From Rotaria macrura (lineage: Eukaryota; Rotifera; Eurotatoria; Philodinida; Philodinidae): a DNA stretch of 64,000 bases. Positions 42,610 to 55,850 of this stretch are shown here, piece by piece (position 1 is the first letter of the stretch; each line of letters starts with the position of its first letter). The notes under the pieces are model-generated. The model did not search any database. It was not told the origin of the DNA and saw nothing but the letters and a program-made list of their open reading frames with translations. The position numbers were made by a program, and so were the translations under genes. The stretch is from assembly GCA_900239685.1 (NCBI GenBank), contig OENT01000126.1, positions 62,001 through 126,000 on the forward strand, written 5' to 3'.

Positions 42610-45600
42610 CTATTGGATAGAAAATCGTTGCACCCGATGATTTCCATGATCGACGACATAAAGATTTCCATATATGTCGAATGTTAGGCCATCGGGAACT
42701 TCTAACTGATTTGCTTTATCTCCTGCACCATTTCTACCCGCTATGATAATACCATGTTTTGCTCCTTTCTGCCAACGCATTACTCGATGATTGCCCTCGT
42801 CTGCTACGTACATTGTGCTCGATATATCGACGAACAATCCGTTGGGACGCCATAGTTGTTTGAGACCATCCCCGTAGCCATGACCACCAGCGACGATCAT
42901 TCCTTCTGTTGCACCTTTATTCCACTTCATCACGCGATGATTGAATCGATCCGATACGTACACAGCCTGTTGTCGATCGACAAAGATGAAAGTTGGTGAG
43001 TTGAGTTGATTGAGACGAGACCCTTGCCCATGACCACCAGCCACGATAGTTCCATTCGTATCTCCTAGGTGATATCGTCTTACTTCATGTTTTTCATCAT
43101 TAGAGATGTAGAGATATCTGTGATCATCCATGGCTAATCCACAACAACTTAAGTTATCTAAGAGAATTTCACCTTCGGTAGTATCACTACTACGAGGCCA
43201 TCGTAGAACTCGTCGATTCCATCGATCACAAATGATGAGACTATCGGTTTCTTTATCAAGCAAAACATCGAATGGCCAGTTCAACTGATTCAATCGATTT
43301 CCTCTACCATTACCACCAGCTATTACGTGTCCAGTCGAATCACCTGCCCTCCATTGTATGATACGGTCGCATTGATCAGCGACGACTACTGTTTGATCAT
43401 CATCAACAAAGATACCACACGGATAGTATAATTGATCACTGGCATAACCTTTTCCATGGCCTCCTGCAACAGTAATTGCATTGTGTGACCATCGGGCATT
43501 GATTGGAATTTTAAGCATCCCTAAAAATTAACAAAATTAAGAAAAAAAACGTTAACAATCGTTTCCTTCAAGGATCCTTCTACTCGGCATGGGTGAAAGA
43601 AGCACTGATAGTTGAACCTATATAGTAAAAACACTCGAGATTATCTAACTTATTCATAGCATTAGAAGGTGCCGTCAAAAATGTCGATTCATACATTTGA
43701 ACATGCACAAAAGCTCTCGATAGCGAAAAGAAATTTCAAAAATCTAGCAACATTTTCTATTTTTTTTTTCTAAATAACGGTGACAATTTCTATAAGAAAG
43801 AATTTCTCTGAGATCTTGTTAACAAATTCTTTTCGATGGAAAACTTCGATTCTTCTTCTTGATATTTGAAGATGATATTCCACCGATGCCAGCCTATGAA
43901 TTTTTCCAAGTCAGCAATCAATTTAGCACTCGGACTATTTTCCCTTTTAGAAGAAAGGTTCAGGTTAGAATTATTATTTGAAAGTTGTGCGTAGAAATAC
44001 AACTTAAAGGAAATAGTTTTGTTGCATTCAACTTTTAGATCTATGGCTACTTCATTTTATGATGACAGTATATTAAAAAATGAATTTTCTTTTTTGTTTA
44101 AAAGTTCGAAGATTCGATGTACTAATTTCAGGATGCATATCTTCGTGAATTTTCCTTCGGAGAACAAAGTATTCGTATAAAAGCTATGTGCACAAATACT
44201 ATAGGTTCCAAGAAAGAAGTCGAGGGTAGTATCCCTATGCCTATATACTCTTCAATCAACCCAATCTTGATCATTTATGCATTGTCAAGAGTGAACGGGT
44301 GGTTAACAGCTGCAAGAATGTTTTCGTTAGTGAAATTTTTAAAACTACTTCATCCACGATCTTTATCATGCAAATTTAGTAATATTGGAAGCAAACTATG
44401 ATCGACGCGAGGAAAGAAGGAGTTACGATAAGTAGGATTCGAAATTTCGTTATCAATATCAGATAGATGAATATCATGAGATTTATGTTAAGCCGTATTT
44501 TATGAAGCCGGAGTGGAGAATTCGCATTGAAATTAACGAAATCTAGTAATGTCGGAAATAGATAAGGAATATATTTATGATTTTGTTTGAAGAATGTACA
44601 ACAGTAACAATAATAAATCTGTAACTGATCTATGCAAGTACTAGTTAATGAATGACGAATGTATTAGCAGGGAACGCAGAAAGATTCATCAAAATTCTAA
44701 CAAAGATATCGTTTCTGATAAATATTGGGAGTATAAGAATATTTTAAAAAGATATGACGGTGACTATTTCATATTATGACAGTGTGAGAGCAGGATTGAA
44801 GCAATATCATAACGTAGTTGAAGTTTTATGAATGATATTTCATGAAAAATATCATGATTAAACGCAAGAATTGTAGCTATTAATCCGAAATGAAGATTCT
44901 AATTAGAAATAAAGAGCAGTGAGCTATAAGAAGATAAAAATGAATAATAGACTGAAACGATTGTCCAAATTTTCGTCAAAACATTGATTTTTTCTCATTC
45001 CGATAATAGGTTTTGAATCTTAAGACTGGTACCTTTTTCTTGAAGGGAAACCAATAAATGAAATGTTATGGATGACTGATCTGATACAGATATTACTAGT
45101 GATTTCTCGTGAGCTTCTCGAAAAACGTTTATTTACTTCAGATGCAATTCTGACACAAGAACTATGTGCGAATCTAACGAAAGCCGTAAAGACGAAATAA
45201 CTCCGTCTTGGGCTAAGGTATAGTTGATCTTGTTTTCACATCGGACTGTTGCAAACTTTCCGGATCTATAAGTGTATGATTTTACTCATGATGATATGCA
45301 TTTGCCAATGCAAGTTTCACTCTATTCTGAACCCATAAACATATCCTGAATGGGCAAACATTTAAGCAACAACACTTCAAGATTTGACATGATTTACTTT
45401 ATGTACAAAATATAAGACGACACTTTTAACGAATGAATTCACATTGATTATGTGTAAATCAAAATTCATCTTGCAGATTATACTTTTTGCATTGAGAGGA
45501 GAAGTTCTAGGAGAGTGTAGATTTCTTTGTGAGTCCTGATGCAATGAAATTGTCGATGCACAATCCTACATACAAGTACATACGCTGATATTTTTGAAAT

Positions 45601-46543
45601 ATAGAACGCTTACATTGCGAACGCAGTTCTCTTCATTCCTTGAATCCATATAAGTATGAAAGTTCCTTCGATTCCTCAATAGTTTCAGTAATTTTTGTTT
45701 CTTTTCACCGATGTATCGCTTTAGAAATTGAGACATTCGAGGAATGCACAGATTTTAGACAATTTGAATCGGAATAACTCATATTTACTAATCGAACATA
45801 TGGGTAAACCACGCACCATTTTAGAGATACAACCTTGCATTCAAAATAGAAGAAATTCAATCGTTACACTTACCAGGTGATAAACTTATTGAACTCTTAC
45901 TTAGAAGAGATTTCGAAAACTTCAAATTTGAAACATTGTGGGTATGATCAAGTTCTTCTGATACGATTGTTTTCATATTACTTGAATTAGGTTGACTAAG
46001 TTCACTTTCGCGAGGACTTTCAGAAGCTACGACAACTGAAATTTTGCTTATAAATGATGCAGGATCTTGTTGTAACCGAACAGTTAGTGGTTGACTGAGT
46101 TCTTCTGTTAATTTCGTTAAGTTTTTTTTGAATCTATTTAAATCGATTTCATCGAATTCATTTTCTTTTCGACTTTGCTTTAATTGTTCAGTCAATTGCG
46201 ACAATTTTTTTTCTATTTCCATTAAATGTTTACTTTTATGGTCATTTAATATTTGTCTACATTCGATTGCGGTTTGTTTAATTTTCTTTATTGAATCTTC
46301 TTCCCATTTGTCTACTTGTTGTAGTAAAGGAAGTTTTTTTGGAACTTGTTTTTTTTCTACAAGTGTTTGCTGAAATTGGTCACGCTCATTTTCAATTTCA
46401 TCAAATTGTTTACCAAGTGTTCGACGATGTTCTGCCAAATGATCAAAACAGAAATCTCGCGAACATCCACCACATTTATAAGCGATTTTTTCTTTTCGAC
46501 ACATAGAACATGTTGCTCGACTATTTGCTATTGTCTTTGCCAT
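42610..46543 (-). CDS. B-box, coiled-coil, NHL-repeat protein (TRIM-NHL-like, no RING)
   Basis: Two exons: 45874-46543 (N-terminal) and 42610-43520 (C-terminal), joined in phase across a 2.35-kb intron to 526 aa. Residues about 8-40 form a B-box-like zinc site (CSMCRKEKIAYKCGGCSRDF with CFDHLAEH). Residues 45-155 are a charged coiled coil, followed by a Ser-rich linker. Exon 2 encodes a six-bladed NHL propeller whose blades repeat the pattern 'IVAGGHGxG...NQL..P.G.FVD...YV.D..NHRV..W'. Blade 3 is the most divergent. TRIM2/3-type proteins of this order usually carry an N-terminal RING for ubiquitin ligase activity; none is visible, so ligase function is doubtful and an RNA- or protein-binding scaffold is as likely. 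I recognise this blade consensus as a very large bdelloid rotifer family. The ATG at 46543 is chosen just before the B-box. The open frame extends upstream to 46681, but only as low-complexity hydrophobic sequence. Confidence 0.85.
43521..45873 (-). other. Long intron of the B-box/NHL gene
   Basis: 2.35 kb, about 30 times the usual intron here. It holds short open frames on both strands (43790-44002 minus, 44186-44401 plus) with ordinary amino-acid composition but no domain I recognise. They may be fragments of decayed sequence or chance. Confidence 0.5.
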
Positions 46544-48509
46544 GTATTGGATATGTTGATGACAAGAAGCGTATGTTTGCTTGGGAACGTGAATGACAAA
46601 GTAAAAAACAATAAAAATGTGATGTAAATGCGTGAACGCATATACCAACAAAAAAAATGTTTCAATGTCAATAAACATCATGTAGACGTACAGAAATTCG
46701 TTTCAATCTTTTGTTCGTAAAAGCCTATTTCAATGTAAGAGTTGGTGAATCATATGAATTATTTGTTAAATTTTGATCACAATTCAGTTTCTTTCATGTT
46801 TTTTCTCTTCTTCAGTAAGAAAAAATTGATTGTACTATTTCGAGTATAAATCTCTTAATGTTCATATATTGTTAACATTTTTTAAGTATGACTGATGTTT
46901 GTGTAAACAACATAGTTGATAACTAGCAATGAAACTGATATGCATCGGAAACATACTGTTGATGCTTGTTCAAATAGTTCGGTTAGCTTGACTGCAATAC
47001 TGATTCGAGGATCATTGTAATAAGCCAAAGAAAGTATGCTTGTATGAATAGTACACGTGATCGAAGTGTGAAAAATGATTTCTTTTCTATTCGTTGTAAG
47101 TTTCTAGATACTCAAAACCTATCAATTCTCGAGTTGTAGAAAAAATTTGCTCGTTAAATATTCATTTTCTAACACTTGCGTTGTTGCAACAATTTGAAGT
47201 TCAATGAGAGACTTGTCAAAGACAAGATTACTGTTTAGTAAATGTTTTTCGAACTGTTGAGATATGGTATGGTAAAAAAACATTATTTCACATGCTACGA
47301 TTCTTCTACACTTCACAGATGTAGTCAGATCACTTGAAGCATGTCATCGCTTGACGGTAGAACTCGACTACATCATTTGTAAAGATTTGAGCTGAGTACG
47401 AAACACAGTCTGTTTCCAAAAAAAAACACCTTGATTAACCCAGATACTCGATATTGAAATAAATTTGATACGGAATACGTTGATTTGCTATTTAAATCAA
47501 ATCAAAGACGATTTGTTGACAGATATAATAATTCAACAACATTCTCTGTGCTTGATATGATGTCGTACAGCTTACTCATGTACTGGTTTAAATCTGAAGA
47601 AAATCCATTGTATTTACAGAGGAAAAGTGTTTATTCGATGTCGACTATATACGACTAACCAGTTGACTGAAGAAACAAAGTTTTTGATGAACAGAACATG
47701 AAAAGGGCATTAAAATCTTCAGTAAGAAGGTTCGACTTCAAACTTGAGATAACAAGATTATCTCTTATTACACTCTCACTAATTAGATAAATTCAGTCAA
47801 CGATAGTTTTAAGTTCAAGTAGAACCAGACAGAGTTTAGAAAATATCGATTTTTTACTGGAAAAGAAATTCTTTCTTTTCAAATGATCACACCGCTGAAT
47901 AATTACATGGATTGCTGTTGATAATTCCTACTATTGATGATGATCTGTCGCCTGTCGTCGTTTTGTGTTCATCTCGTTCTCATGACAATGAGCGAAGTTA
48001 CTATGAAATTATACAACAACGATGTGAGAGTGTGACTTGTAGTTGATTGAAGAGTTAATGCTATTATTTTTATATTCGAATTCAGTTCCTGTCCATGAAG
48101 TGCAATACGTCAACTATACTACTTCGAAATCTGAAACAAAACTTATGTGAAATTTACAACAGGTTTCACAGTCTGTATATGCTTTGATTCCATCACGGTA
48201 CAATGAATGTCCAAAACATCTAGATTTTTCATTTTTTTCTGACTACTGAAAATATATTTAATTTCAAACAAACGAAAAACTTCATAGCGTGCCAAAATCA
48301 AATCAAATTAACGTCATCCTAAAGCCTTAGGATAATTCTGTGATGCCATAGTGTACTGTTTAATTAAACATTTACTAGACATCAAAGAGACGTTAAATAA
48401 ATGTAAAATTTACTATATAGATATTTTTCGTTTCACCAATCTGTCTATTTTTAAATAAACTAAATACAAACATGTAATAACAAGAACAAACAACATGAAA
48501 GAGGTTTTT
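46544..48509. other. Intergenic, nothing recognised
   Basis: Lies between the start of the NHL gene and the end of the PCED1-like gene, both on the minus strand. AT-rich, no credible gene. Confidence 0.55.
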
Positions 48510-49698
48510 TCATTCAAAAATATTATTTTCATAATGATCCAGTAAGTAAAAAATATCTTTTTCTTTTTCATTTAAATTTTCGATCATGTCAAAATTAATA
48601 TGTGATGCTCGATAACTATCAATAATTTCTTTATCAAACGATGTTATTTGATAGTCAATTTTATTAATCATTGATTTAATGATATCGTAACAAACAGAAT
48701 TTCTATCATCATTTTCATTGTAATAATTTGATAAATTTCTATTGAATCCACATGATATATATCGTGCAATATGCGTTGTAATTTCTCGATGTATTAATGC
48801 ATCATAATGCATACCATCTTTACAGCGATGTTGAATACGTTTACGAACGAGATAATGAAGATCGATAACTTGAAAATTATATTTTTTTGCTAATTCAGAC
48901 GAAAACGTATTTATGTCAAATATTCTTATGCGTAGGAAATTTTTCTTTTCTGAACGTGTTTCATCTAAAACGCCACGAGCATCTTTTGAAAATGGTGTCT
49001 ACATGAAACGTAAAGAAGAAGAAAAAGAAAGTAAGAATCTACGTGAAATTTTCAAATTAGATCTACTGCTGTAAGCCAAATAATGATTGTTTGCGATGGA
49101 ATAATTGAACGTATGGAACGAAAACATTCTTCAAGTAGTTGTGCATAATCTTTTTCGCTATTTTTTTCATATTTTGTTATATCCCATATAGCTTAAAATT
49201 AAAAAAACAAATGATCATCGTTTTTTACTTCCATGGAAAAGAACTAGAAGGTTAATTTTTACCAGAATTAAGAAGAATGACATCTGGTACAATAGATTTA
49301 TTTTCTTCGATTTCACGTAATTCATTTCTCATTTGTCCACTAAAACATCGTGTTAGAAAAACAAACTTGATTAAATGTGTATTGGTTAGGTAACAACGTC
49401 GTTCATAATATGATGTGTCATTTGTTTTTTTATCACCAGCTAATAATTGATCATTTAATGTTAAAATGTCATAATCATCTAATTTAGCTCGTAATTCATC
49501 GTTGGTCAATAAACGATTTTGTCCTTGAACAAGTAAAATCATATCTTTATAAATACTAAAGAATAGAAATAGTTTTTCTTTTCAATATCGTTTGCAATGT
49601 TGTATTGTTACTAACGAACGCATTATTGAATCGCCACAAAGAAGAATATATTTATTTTTTAGCAAAGAATAAAGTGTTTCACTATCGATTAAATCCAT
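48510..49698 (-). CDS. PC-esterase domain protein (PCED1/FAM113-like SGNH hydrolase)
   Basis: Four exons (49616-49698, 49263-49555, 49067-49191, 48510-48998) give 329 aa with all phases closing. The N-terminus has KYILLCGDSIMRS, the GDS block with the candidate nucleophile Ser. It is followed by IYKDMILLVQGQNRLLTNDE and LVLNDQL-type sequence typical of PCED1A/B, then FVFLTRCFSGQMRNEL, PDVILLNSG, AIWDITKY, and the C-terminal KDGMHYDALIHREIT, whose Asp and His complete an SGNH-like triad. Human PCED1 proteins are predicted esterases of the plant trichome-birefringence/Cas1p group with unknown substrate, so activity here is by homology only. The ATG lies 1 nt after an acceptor-like TTTCGTTTAG. 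The last ~90 residues are Asn/Asp/Glu-rich and lineage-specific. Confidence 0.82.
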
Positions 49699-52452
49699 GC
49701 TAAACGAAACAAAAAAGTATTAATCGTAAGTATGTATACGATCAAGGCTTTTTTCACACATACACATATATATATATATACATACTTAGCTGAATTTTCT
49801 TGCCGTTCTTTTCGCGTTGGTCCAATAAATGTTCTAGTTGAAATATATTATTCAAAGAGATCACTACTTGTTTATTTGATTTACATAACTCTAGTAATGA
49901 AGAAATGTATCACACATAAATAATTACGCTACGGTGAATATTTCAAGTACTCTGTAGATTAAATTAAGATGATCATGATTCCTTTGTATGGGATTTGCTT
50001 CTTACAATCTAGTCATTTTCATTTCTCTCCATTCAAAAGATGTAGATGACTCAAGTTCAATACTATCAAGATTGATTTTAGTTTTAAAAGAAACTATTTG
50101 ACGGATTTTTAGTCTTGTACGTATCAATCTTAGGAGTTTTAATACGTCATCATATGATAATGGAAAAGAGAAGAAAAAATGTTCACTCTTAAATATATGG
50201 CTATAAAATACATTTCATAACTACTAATAAAAATAGGAAGTTTTCAAATATTTCTCGTCTACCTAATCATCTAGTGAATACTACTTTCTTAAGACGACTT
50301 GTATAAGTATAGTTATAACTTTTTATACATTTATTCAATGCATTTAAAACATGTAGCTACGCGACTTATAGAATGACTAATAAAGAGAATATGATGGCTT
50401 AAAGGAGTCATGGGAAAAGTGAAAACTCGAATGAAAGATCCTTCAGCAACTTCAAAAAGGATTTTTAGATCAATGGGCGAATTTCTGTTGTGTCGGAGAA
50501 AAAACGATGGGCATAATAGACGAAGCTTTTATCGATGTGCCGAAAACGTTTTGATCCAACAAAGTAGTGGAAGCGTAAAAAAACAAATAAATGAAATGAA
50601 GCTCTTTTTCTTTTGATCAAATAGACATCAAATATCAAATCTTATAACGCCAGAGTGAGATGTTTTTAGTCTATTTTTAATATGTATGTTTATAAAATTA
50701 ATTTTTTTCTAATTTAAAAACCAAAATCAAGAAGTAGATAATGCAATTGCGTGAATCGGCTTGTTCAAAATAATGTCGCACTTCGCTAATTAAGATTTTC
50801 AACAAGGTTTTCTCGAGGTAGGCATATCCAAATACAGTGTCAGATACTAGTTGTTTTGGTAATTACGAATCTGACATTTTTACTTTAAAACACTTGAATA
50901 CTGCTTCCGCAGGCTGATTTAAGACTGTAGAAAAGTTGTATTTTGAATTTCTTAACCAAGTAGCTTTTGCAGAAATCCTGAGGGACGTATACGATGAACA
51001 ATTTGATTGCCTACAAAAATGTCCATTTACTTTTTATTCTAATCCCTAAGGATAACTGCTAAGTTTCCATACAGTTTCCAATTTACTGTACAGCAAATAG
51101 ACTCCTGTTTTGATGTAGCAACTTGATTCTTCCATAGAACAATAAATCTATGGCAGTGAGCTAAATGAATCAAAATAAAATATTTTTGCGAACGTTAGTT
51201 GCCTCTGACTTGGTCGAAAAAAACTAGTGTAGTATAGCGTTAGGTTTCGACAAGCCGATATAATTTCAATATTTCATCTAGATTTATATCGAGATCTCCA
51301 TGAATCTGTGCAGTACTGGAATAGAAATATCTGACGTTACTAAAATGATAAAAAAGAAATAAATCAGGTGTACATATGATCACCACCAAATATTTCGTTT
51401 CGAAAATGGGAAGAAATTAGAGTGAATGCAGTATAAAAGTATACACATACATATAGACACACAAGAAGGGATTCTTCTCTTCATCTTTTCTTAATTCTTC
51501 ACAGAAACAACAAGCCAAATGGGTATGTGAGATTCAGACTGATGAAAACAAAATACAGTAACTATCTAATTCAAAAATAAATAGATGCCTTCGAATAAGT
51601 AAAATTTCAACGGGCAAAAACCTACTAATAATAATTACAGGGGGCAAATTTCCAAATGAAATGGACTTTTGCACATCTGTCGCCCGCTTGGTTACGCCAC
51701 TGGATAAAGTCATTACTTTCTACTGGACTAAGTGTCAACAATCATAATAAAAAGGTACAACACCGAACACCTAATAGCAGAAAAGAACCTGCAACAAAAC
51801 AAGCCTATTTACCATAATTAAACCCGAATCGATCGAACAGCATAACTACTGTGGGCGAGAAAGCTAAATCCAAAAAGAGACCGATCATTTACAATTCATC
51901 ACCTTAGAGAACACTAGAATAGAGTAACGTTTTCAGTATCATTGCGTTGAAACTGTTCCCTATATACTGAGACTTGAAGAATATCTTATACTCATGGCAA
52001 TCAGAAAAACATCAGCAGCTGCCAACACTGAAGCAAAAACCTACGGCTACACAACCTAGCCCTTCAGGTCACTGATTTCATAAGAATAATCGCCAACTTC
52101 AACATCCTATTGATTCAGTCCCCAACCGAAAAAAGTGCGATTGGCTGAATTCGTAATCCACGAAATTTTACCGCCATGAAGCTTTGTGGAAAAATTAGGC
52201 GTCTAACGGATCCTTTTAGATTTTTAGAAGCTAGGTTTTATGAGAGGTCAAAGAAATCGCTTTTCGCTCTTTGTGAACTACTGAACACATGAAACTAACT
52301 CAAATCCGCGTATGAATGTTGTTTTAGTAGAGGGGATGAACACCAGCTACGTAACCTGTTCTACTATAATTAGTCTCATTGAGAACTGAATTGGTACAAA
52401 GTTTTAAGGCAAAATTCGGAAATCGACTTTTGAATTGATTTGAGAGGACTTC
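49699..52452. other. Repeat-rich intergenic region
   Basis: No intact gene. An open frame at 50410-50616 has no recognised domain. Around 51600-52140 the base composition shifts to A/C-rich with many frame breaks. At 51645-51705 there is a GC-richer piece containing GGTTACGCCACTGG, resembling the ends of some DNA transposons. Both look like decayed mobile-element sequence, but I cannot name the family. Confidence 0.4.
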
Positions 52453-52798
52453 CCAGTGAAAACATATCAAATTACAAAAGATTTCAGGGGATTACAATCG
52501 GAATTTTCTGCGCCCCAATTCAAAATATAATCGATTGAAATCGTCGAAACCAATGATAATTAGACTTTTAATCAAACAATAATCTTAAAAATCCGATAAA
52601 ATGGTGATCAAAATCATATCAAATCCAGATCATATGATTTAAATCAAAATTTTATCGGATTTTTAAGATTATTGTTTGATTAAAAGTCTAATTATCGTTG
52701 GTTTCGACGATTTCAATCGATTATAATTTGAATTGGGGTGCAAAAAAGTCCGATTATAATCCCCTGAAATCTTTTATAATTTGATATTTTTTCACTGG
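52453..52798. mobile_element. Foldback element (MITE-like near-palindrome)
   Basis: 346 bp starting CCAGTGAAAA and ending TTTTTTCACTGG. Each arm of about 165 bp is nearly the reverse complement of the other, including GATTTCAGGGGATTA in the left arm against TAATCCCCTGAAATC in the right, and the inner match AATCTTAAAAATCCGATAAA against its complement at about 52654-52673. The centre is near 52625. No transposase and no convincing target-site duplication, so the superfamily is undetermined. Confidence 0.75.
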
Positions 52799-53201
52799 AT
52801 ATCACAATTTTTTTTAAATCGATAGTAAAATTTTGATGACCTCAAGAATGAAAGCCTGAAATGCCAAATTATTTGAAATTTTTTCATTGCTTACTAAGAT
52901 CTATCAATTGACGATAAACCTGATCCAAAAGCAACTTGACACCTCGATAGGTTCTCTCGTCAGCTAAATCCATTTTCAAATACTAAATTAATAGTTTGTG
53001 ACGAATATGCAGATATCTGACTAAGGCAAATCTCAAAGTCGAGTTAACATTTGTGATAGAAATTCACGAGAATATTCCTATGTATATATAAGAGTTTGAT
53101 GAAAAGTACAAAATGCATAGTATTTGAATAAACAATAGAGATGAAAAAAATTAATTTTTTTTATAAACATTGTAGAAATTTTTGTATCCTTAGTCAAGAA
53201 C

Positions 53202-54322
53202 TTATTTAATATTAAGACTATGTTCTTTCGATATAGTTTTTCGAATTGTTTCAATTATTAGCTGTTGAAAATACTTTAAATGACGATGAATATCAGTTGA
53301 ATAATCCATAATTGATGATATGTCGTGGTCAATTTTTGATTCTGGTATAATGAACGAAGTGTAGTTACTAAGACTAGTAGTACTCAGATTTCTTAATCTT
53401 AGCTCTTGTTCTAGATCAAAGGCAAAACGATAAATATCCTAGGAAGAGAAAAGGAATTAATTTCAACATGAACCATATTTTACATGATATTACTTTCGAT
53501 TGAGCAACGATAAAATTTGTACATAAATTCTTTTTAATCTGTGTAACTATAGATTCCGATGGTGTAAATGGATTGAATGTTTTATCGATAGGAAAATAAC
53601 TAAATGATGATTTAATCATACAGGAAATTCATAGACGAATGATATTTGTCAAATCTAACATACGGAAGACATTTCGGTATTGAATGATCTTCAAATGAAG
53701 CTTCAATGTATAATATATAGCGTGCGAGATTAGTTTGTTGGTCATTATCAAGTATATTTATAATACAGTTCATATCTCCATTACATGTTAAATAGAGTAC
53801 TTCGATAAAAAACCTTTCAGAATCTGTTTTAGCACTAAACATCGTATCAAGAAATGGTAAACAACAAGCAGAATTGGCTGCTCGATTTATATATCCGGGC
53901 AGTTTTACATTACAGAGACGCTTAGTGAATTCATTCGCAAAATGATTACAACTAAAACGTTTTCGAAAAAAAGAAGATTTAAATAAAGATTTCAATTCCA
54001 TTTAGAAAAATGATTACTTATTATACAAAAGATGATAAGAATTACCAGTAAATATTTTTCCTAAATCTTTTAAAATTTTGCCAATCGTTTGTTTATTTAG
54101 TTTGGTTTGCCCTATATCAAGTCCTTCTCGATAGATGTAAGCAGCAGTTTTAGGTATAGTGGAAATAATACCAGAAAATTTGAATGGATGAGCAACAAAT
54201 GAATGCTCTTTACCATAAACCTCAACAGCTGTATGATACAGGCCAAGACCGAGAATTAGAGAAAAACGATTAACACGTTCTGATATTGAATAGATATGAA
54301 GAATAACTGGTTCGAAGTCCAT
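53202..54322 (-). CDS. DESI2-like PPPDE-domain isopeptidase with C-terminal extension
   Basis: Four exons (54018-54322, 53664-53951, 53494-53599, 53202-53438) give 311 aa. PPPDE proteins (DESI1/2) are cysteine isopeptidases that remove SUMO or ubiquitin from selected substrates. Residues 1-135 match the fold: VILHIYSISER, GLGLYHTAVEVYG with the catalytic His, HPFKFSGI, GNSYHLLYN, and NCNHFANEF with the catalytic Cys, which is created across the first splice junction. INRAANSACCLPFL follows, as in DESI2. The remaining ~165 residues have no match I recognise and make the protein much longer than human DESI2 (about 194 aa). Intron 2 is placed by phase and a GTATGT donor; reading through it would stop early. 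Confidence 0.83.
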
Positions 54323-55850
54323 TAGATTTGATTTATCATAAGACTGTTTTTTTTTGTTATGTCAATTATCGTCATTTGAAGAATCGGATGTTTGACTAAT
54401 AATTCTTCTCATATTATTCCATAAAATTATCATAAATGAACTATTAAATTTGAGTGTAAGAAAAATCGTAACTTAGCAACAAATGAAAAACAATAAAATA
54501 AACTAAGCCATCAGTAGAACAACTCGAATAAGCTAATTAAAACAGTGTTCTTCTCTTTTATCAAGTACCTTATACAAATGGTAGATGTGACGACTTCATG
54601 ACACAGTATATAAAGATTTTTTAATTATCGACTATTGATAAATGAACAAATGTAGTGGCAAAATTTTTCATAGACATCTTCAGTATGTTTCATTCTAAAA
54701 CATTAATTGAGTATAGCGATTGAATATTTTTGAAACTACATATATTCTCCCATGACTTTCATAAATTTGTTGTAGTTGTTTTAAACAACAAACACTGCAT
54801 CGTTTCTTAACACATATGCTTAGCTTTATTTTCTTTCTAGGGAAACAATTACAAACTATTTCGTTTTGATTGAAAATTTAATTTTGTCCAGTTGATAACA
54901 TTTATAAGTGTAGAACTCGTACCGATTAGTCGACTACAAGTACAGATGTATAAACATGACAATCTGATAAAAATAAATGGTCTCCATCAAATTCAATGAT
55001 CGATCATAAATATGATTGTAAAGATAAATGCACTCTGAAACATTATTGATGTAATGAGAAAACGAAGGTCGCTCTTTCATCGCTTAGGTGTTATTCAAAA
55101 TTAGGCAGCCCTAAAAATCTGAAGCTAAAGATGAAAATGATTGTTCTTGTAAACGATTGAAAAATCGTATTCAATAAATAGTATAATCATCTAATTGTAT
55201 GCTTATAATTTCTCGGCATATTCTAATTTTATTCAACTTAACAAGAAGTATCTATTTCAGTTTGCTGGAAGAAATAACTATCTAGCTGACATTCAAATTC
55301 TGACGATACCAAGAAAAATTTATTATTAACCTGAACTTCAACTTGGCTAATAAGATATACATGTCATAAGATTGTAATTCATCATTGAATTTCAAGTGTT
55401 TATGCTCTTATGTTAACTTGAGTATCCAAAAAAAAACGAAAGATATGATTATATATCAACACTTTCTCAAACATGATACAAAGATAAACAGCATAATTGT
55501 TTGCATTGAACTATTCAAAATACATTGAAGTATTGAAATGAAGTTTTCTACTGTAAAAGTACGTTAGGTTTTTTAAATAAAATTCTAAGCGTTTATCCAA
55601 TCAAAGCTTTATTGCTTTCTTGTACTTCTTTATATTAAAATACACGCACACACACACACACGCAAACAAACAAAGAAGAAAAAATAGGATACTTTCCGAA
55701 GTCGAAAAAGAAAATGACAGAAGCAAAATTTTCATACATATTGAATAACTTGTAAATAGCTAGCACATATTATTTAACTTATCTCGAATGAAAAACGAAA
55801 CAAAATGTTCATAGTTATTCAATTAAACAAGAACCACCAATTATAAAAAA
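54323..55850. other. Intergenic, (CA)n tract
   Basis: No credible gene. A CA microsatellite lies at about 55641-55661, just past the Prickle 3' end. Confidence 0.55.

Noticed and set aside
50410..50616. 68-codon frame with basic residues
   Set aside because: No domain recognised and no splice context; could be chance in a repeat-rich region.
53416..53619. Stand-alone 67-codon frame
   Set aside because: It is exon 3 of the DESI2-like gene plus intron read-through at both ends.
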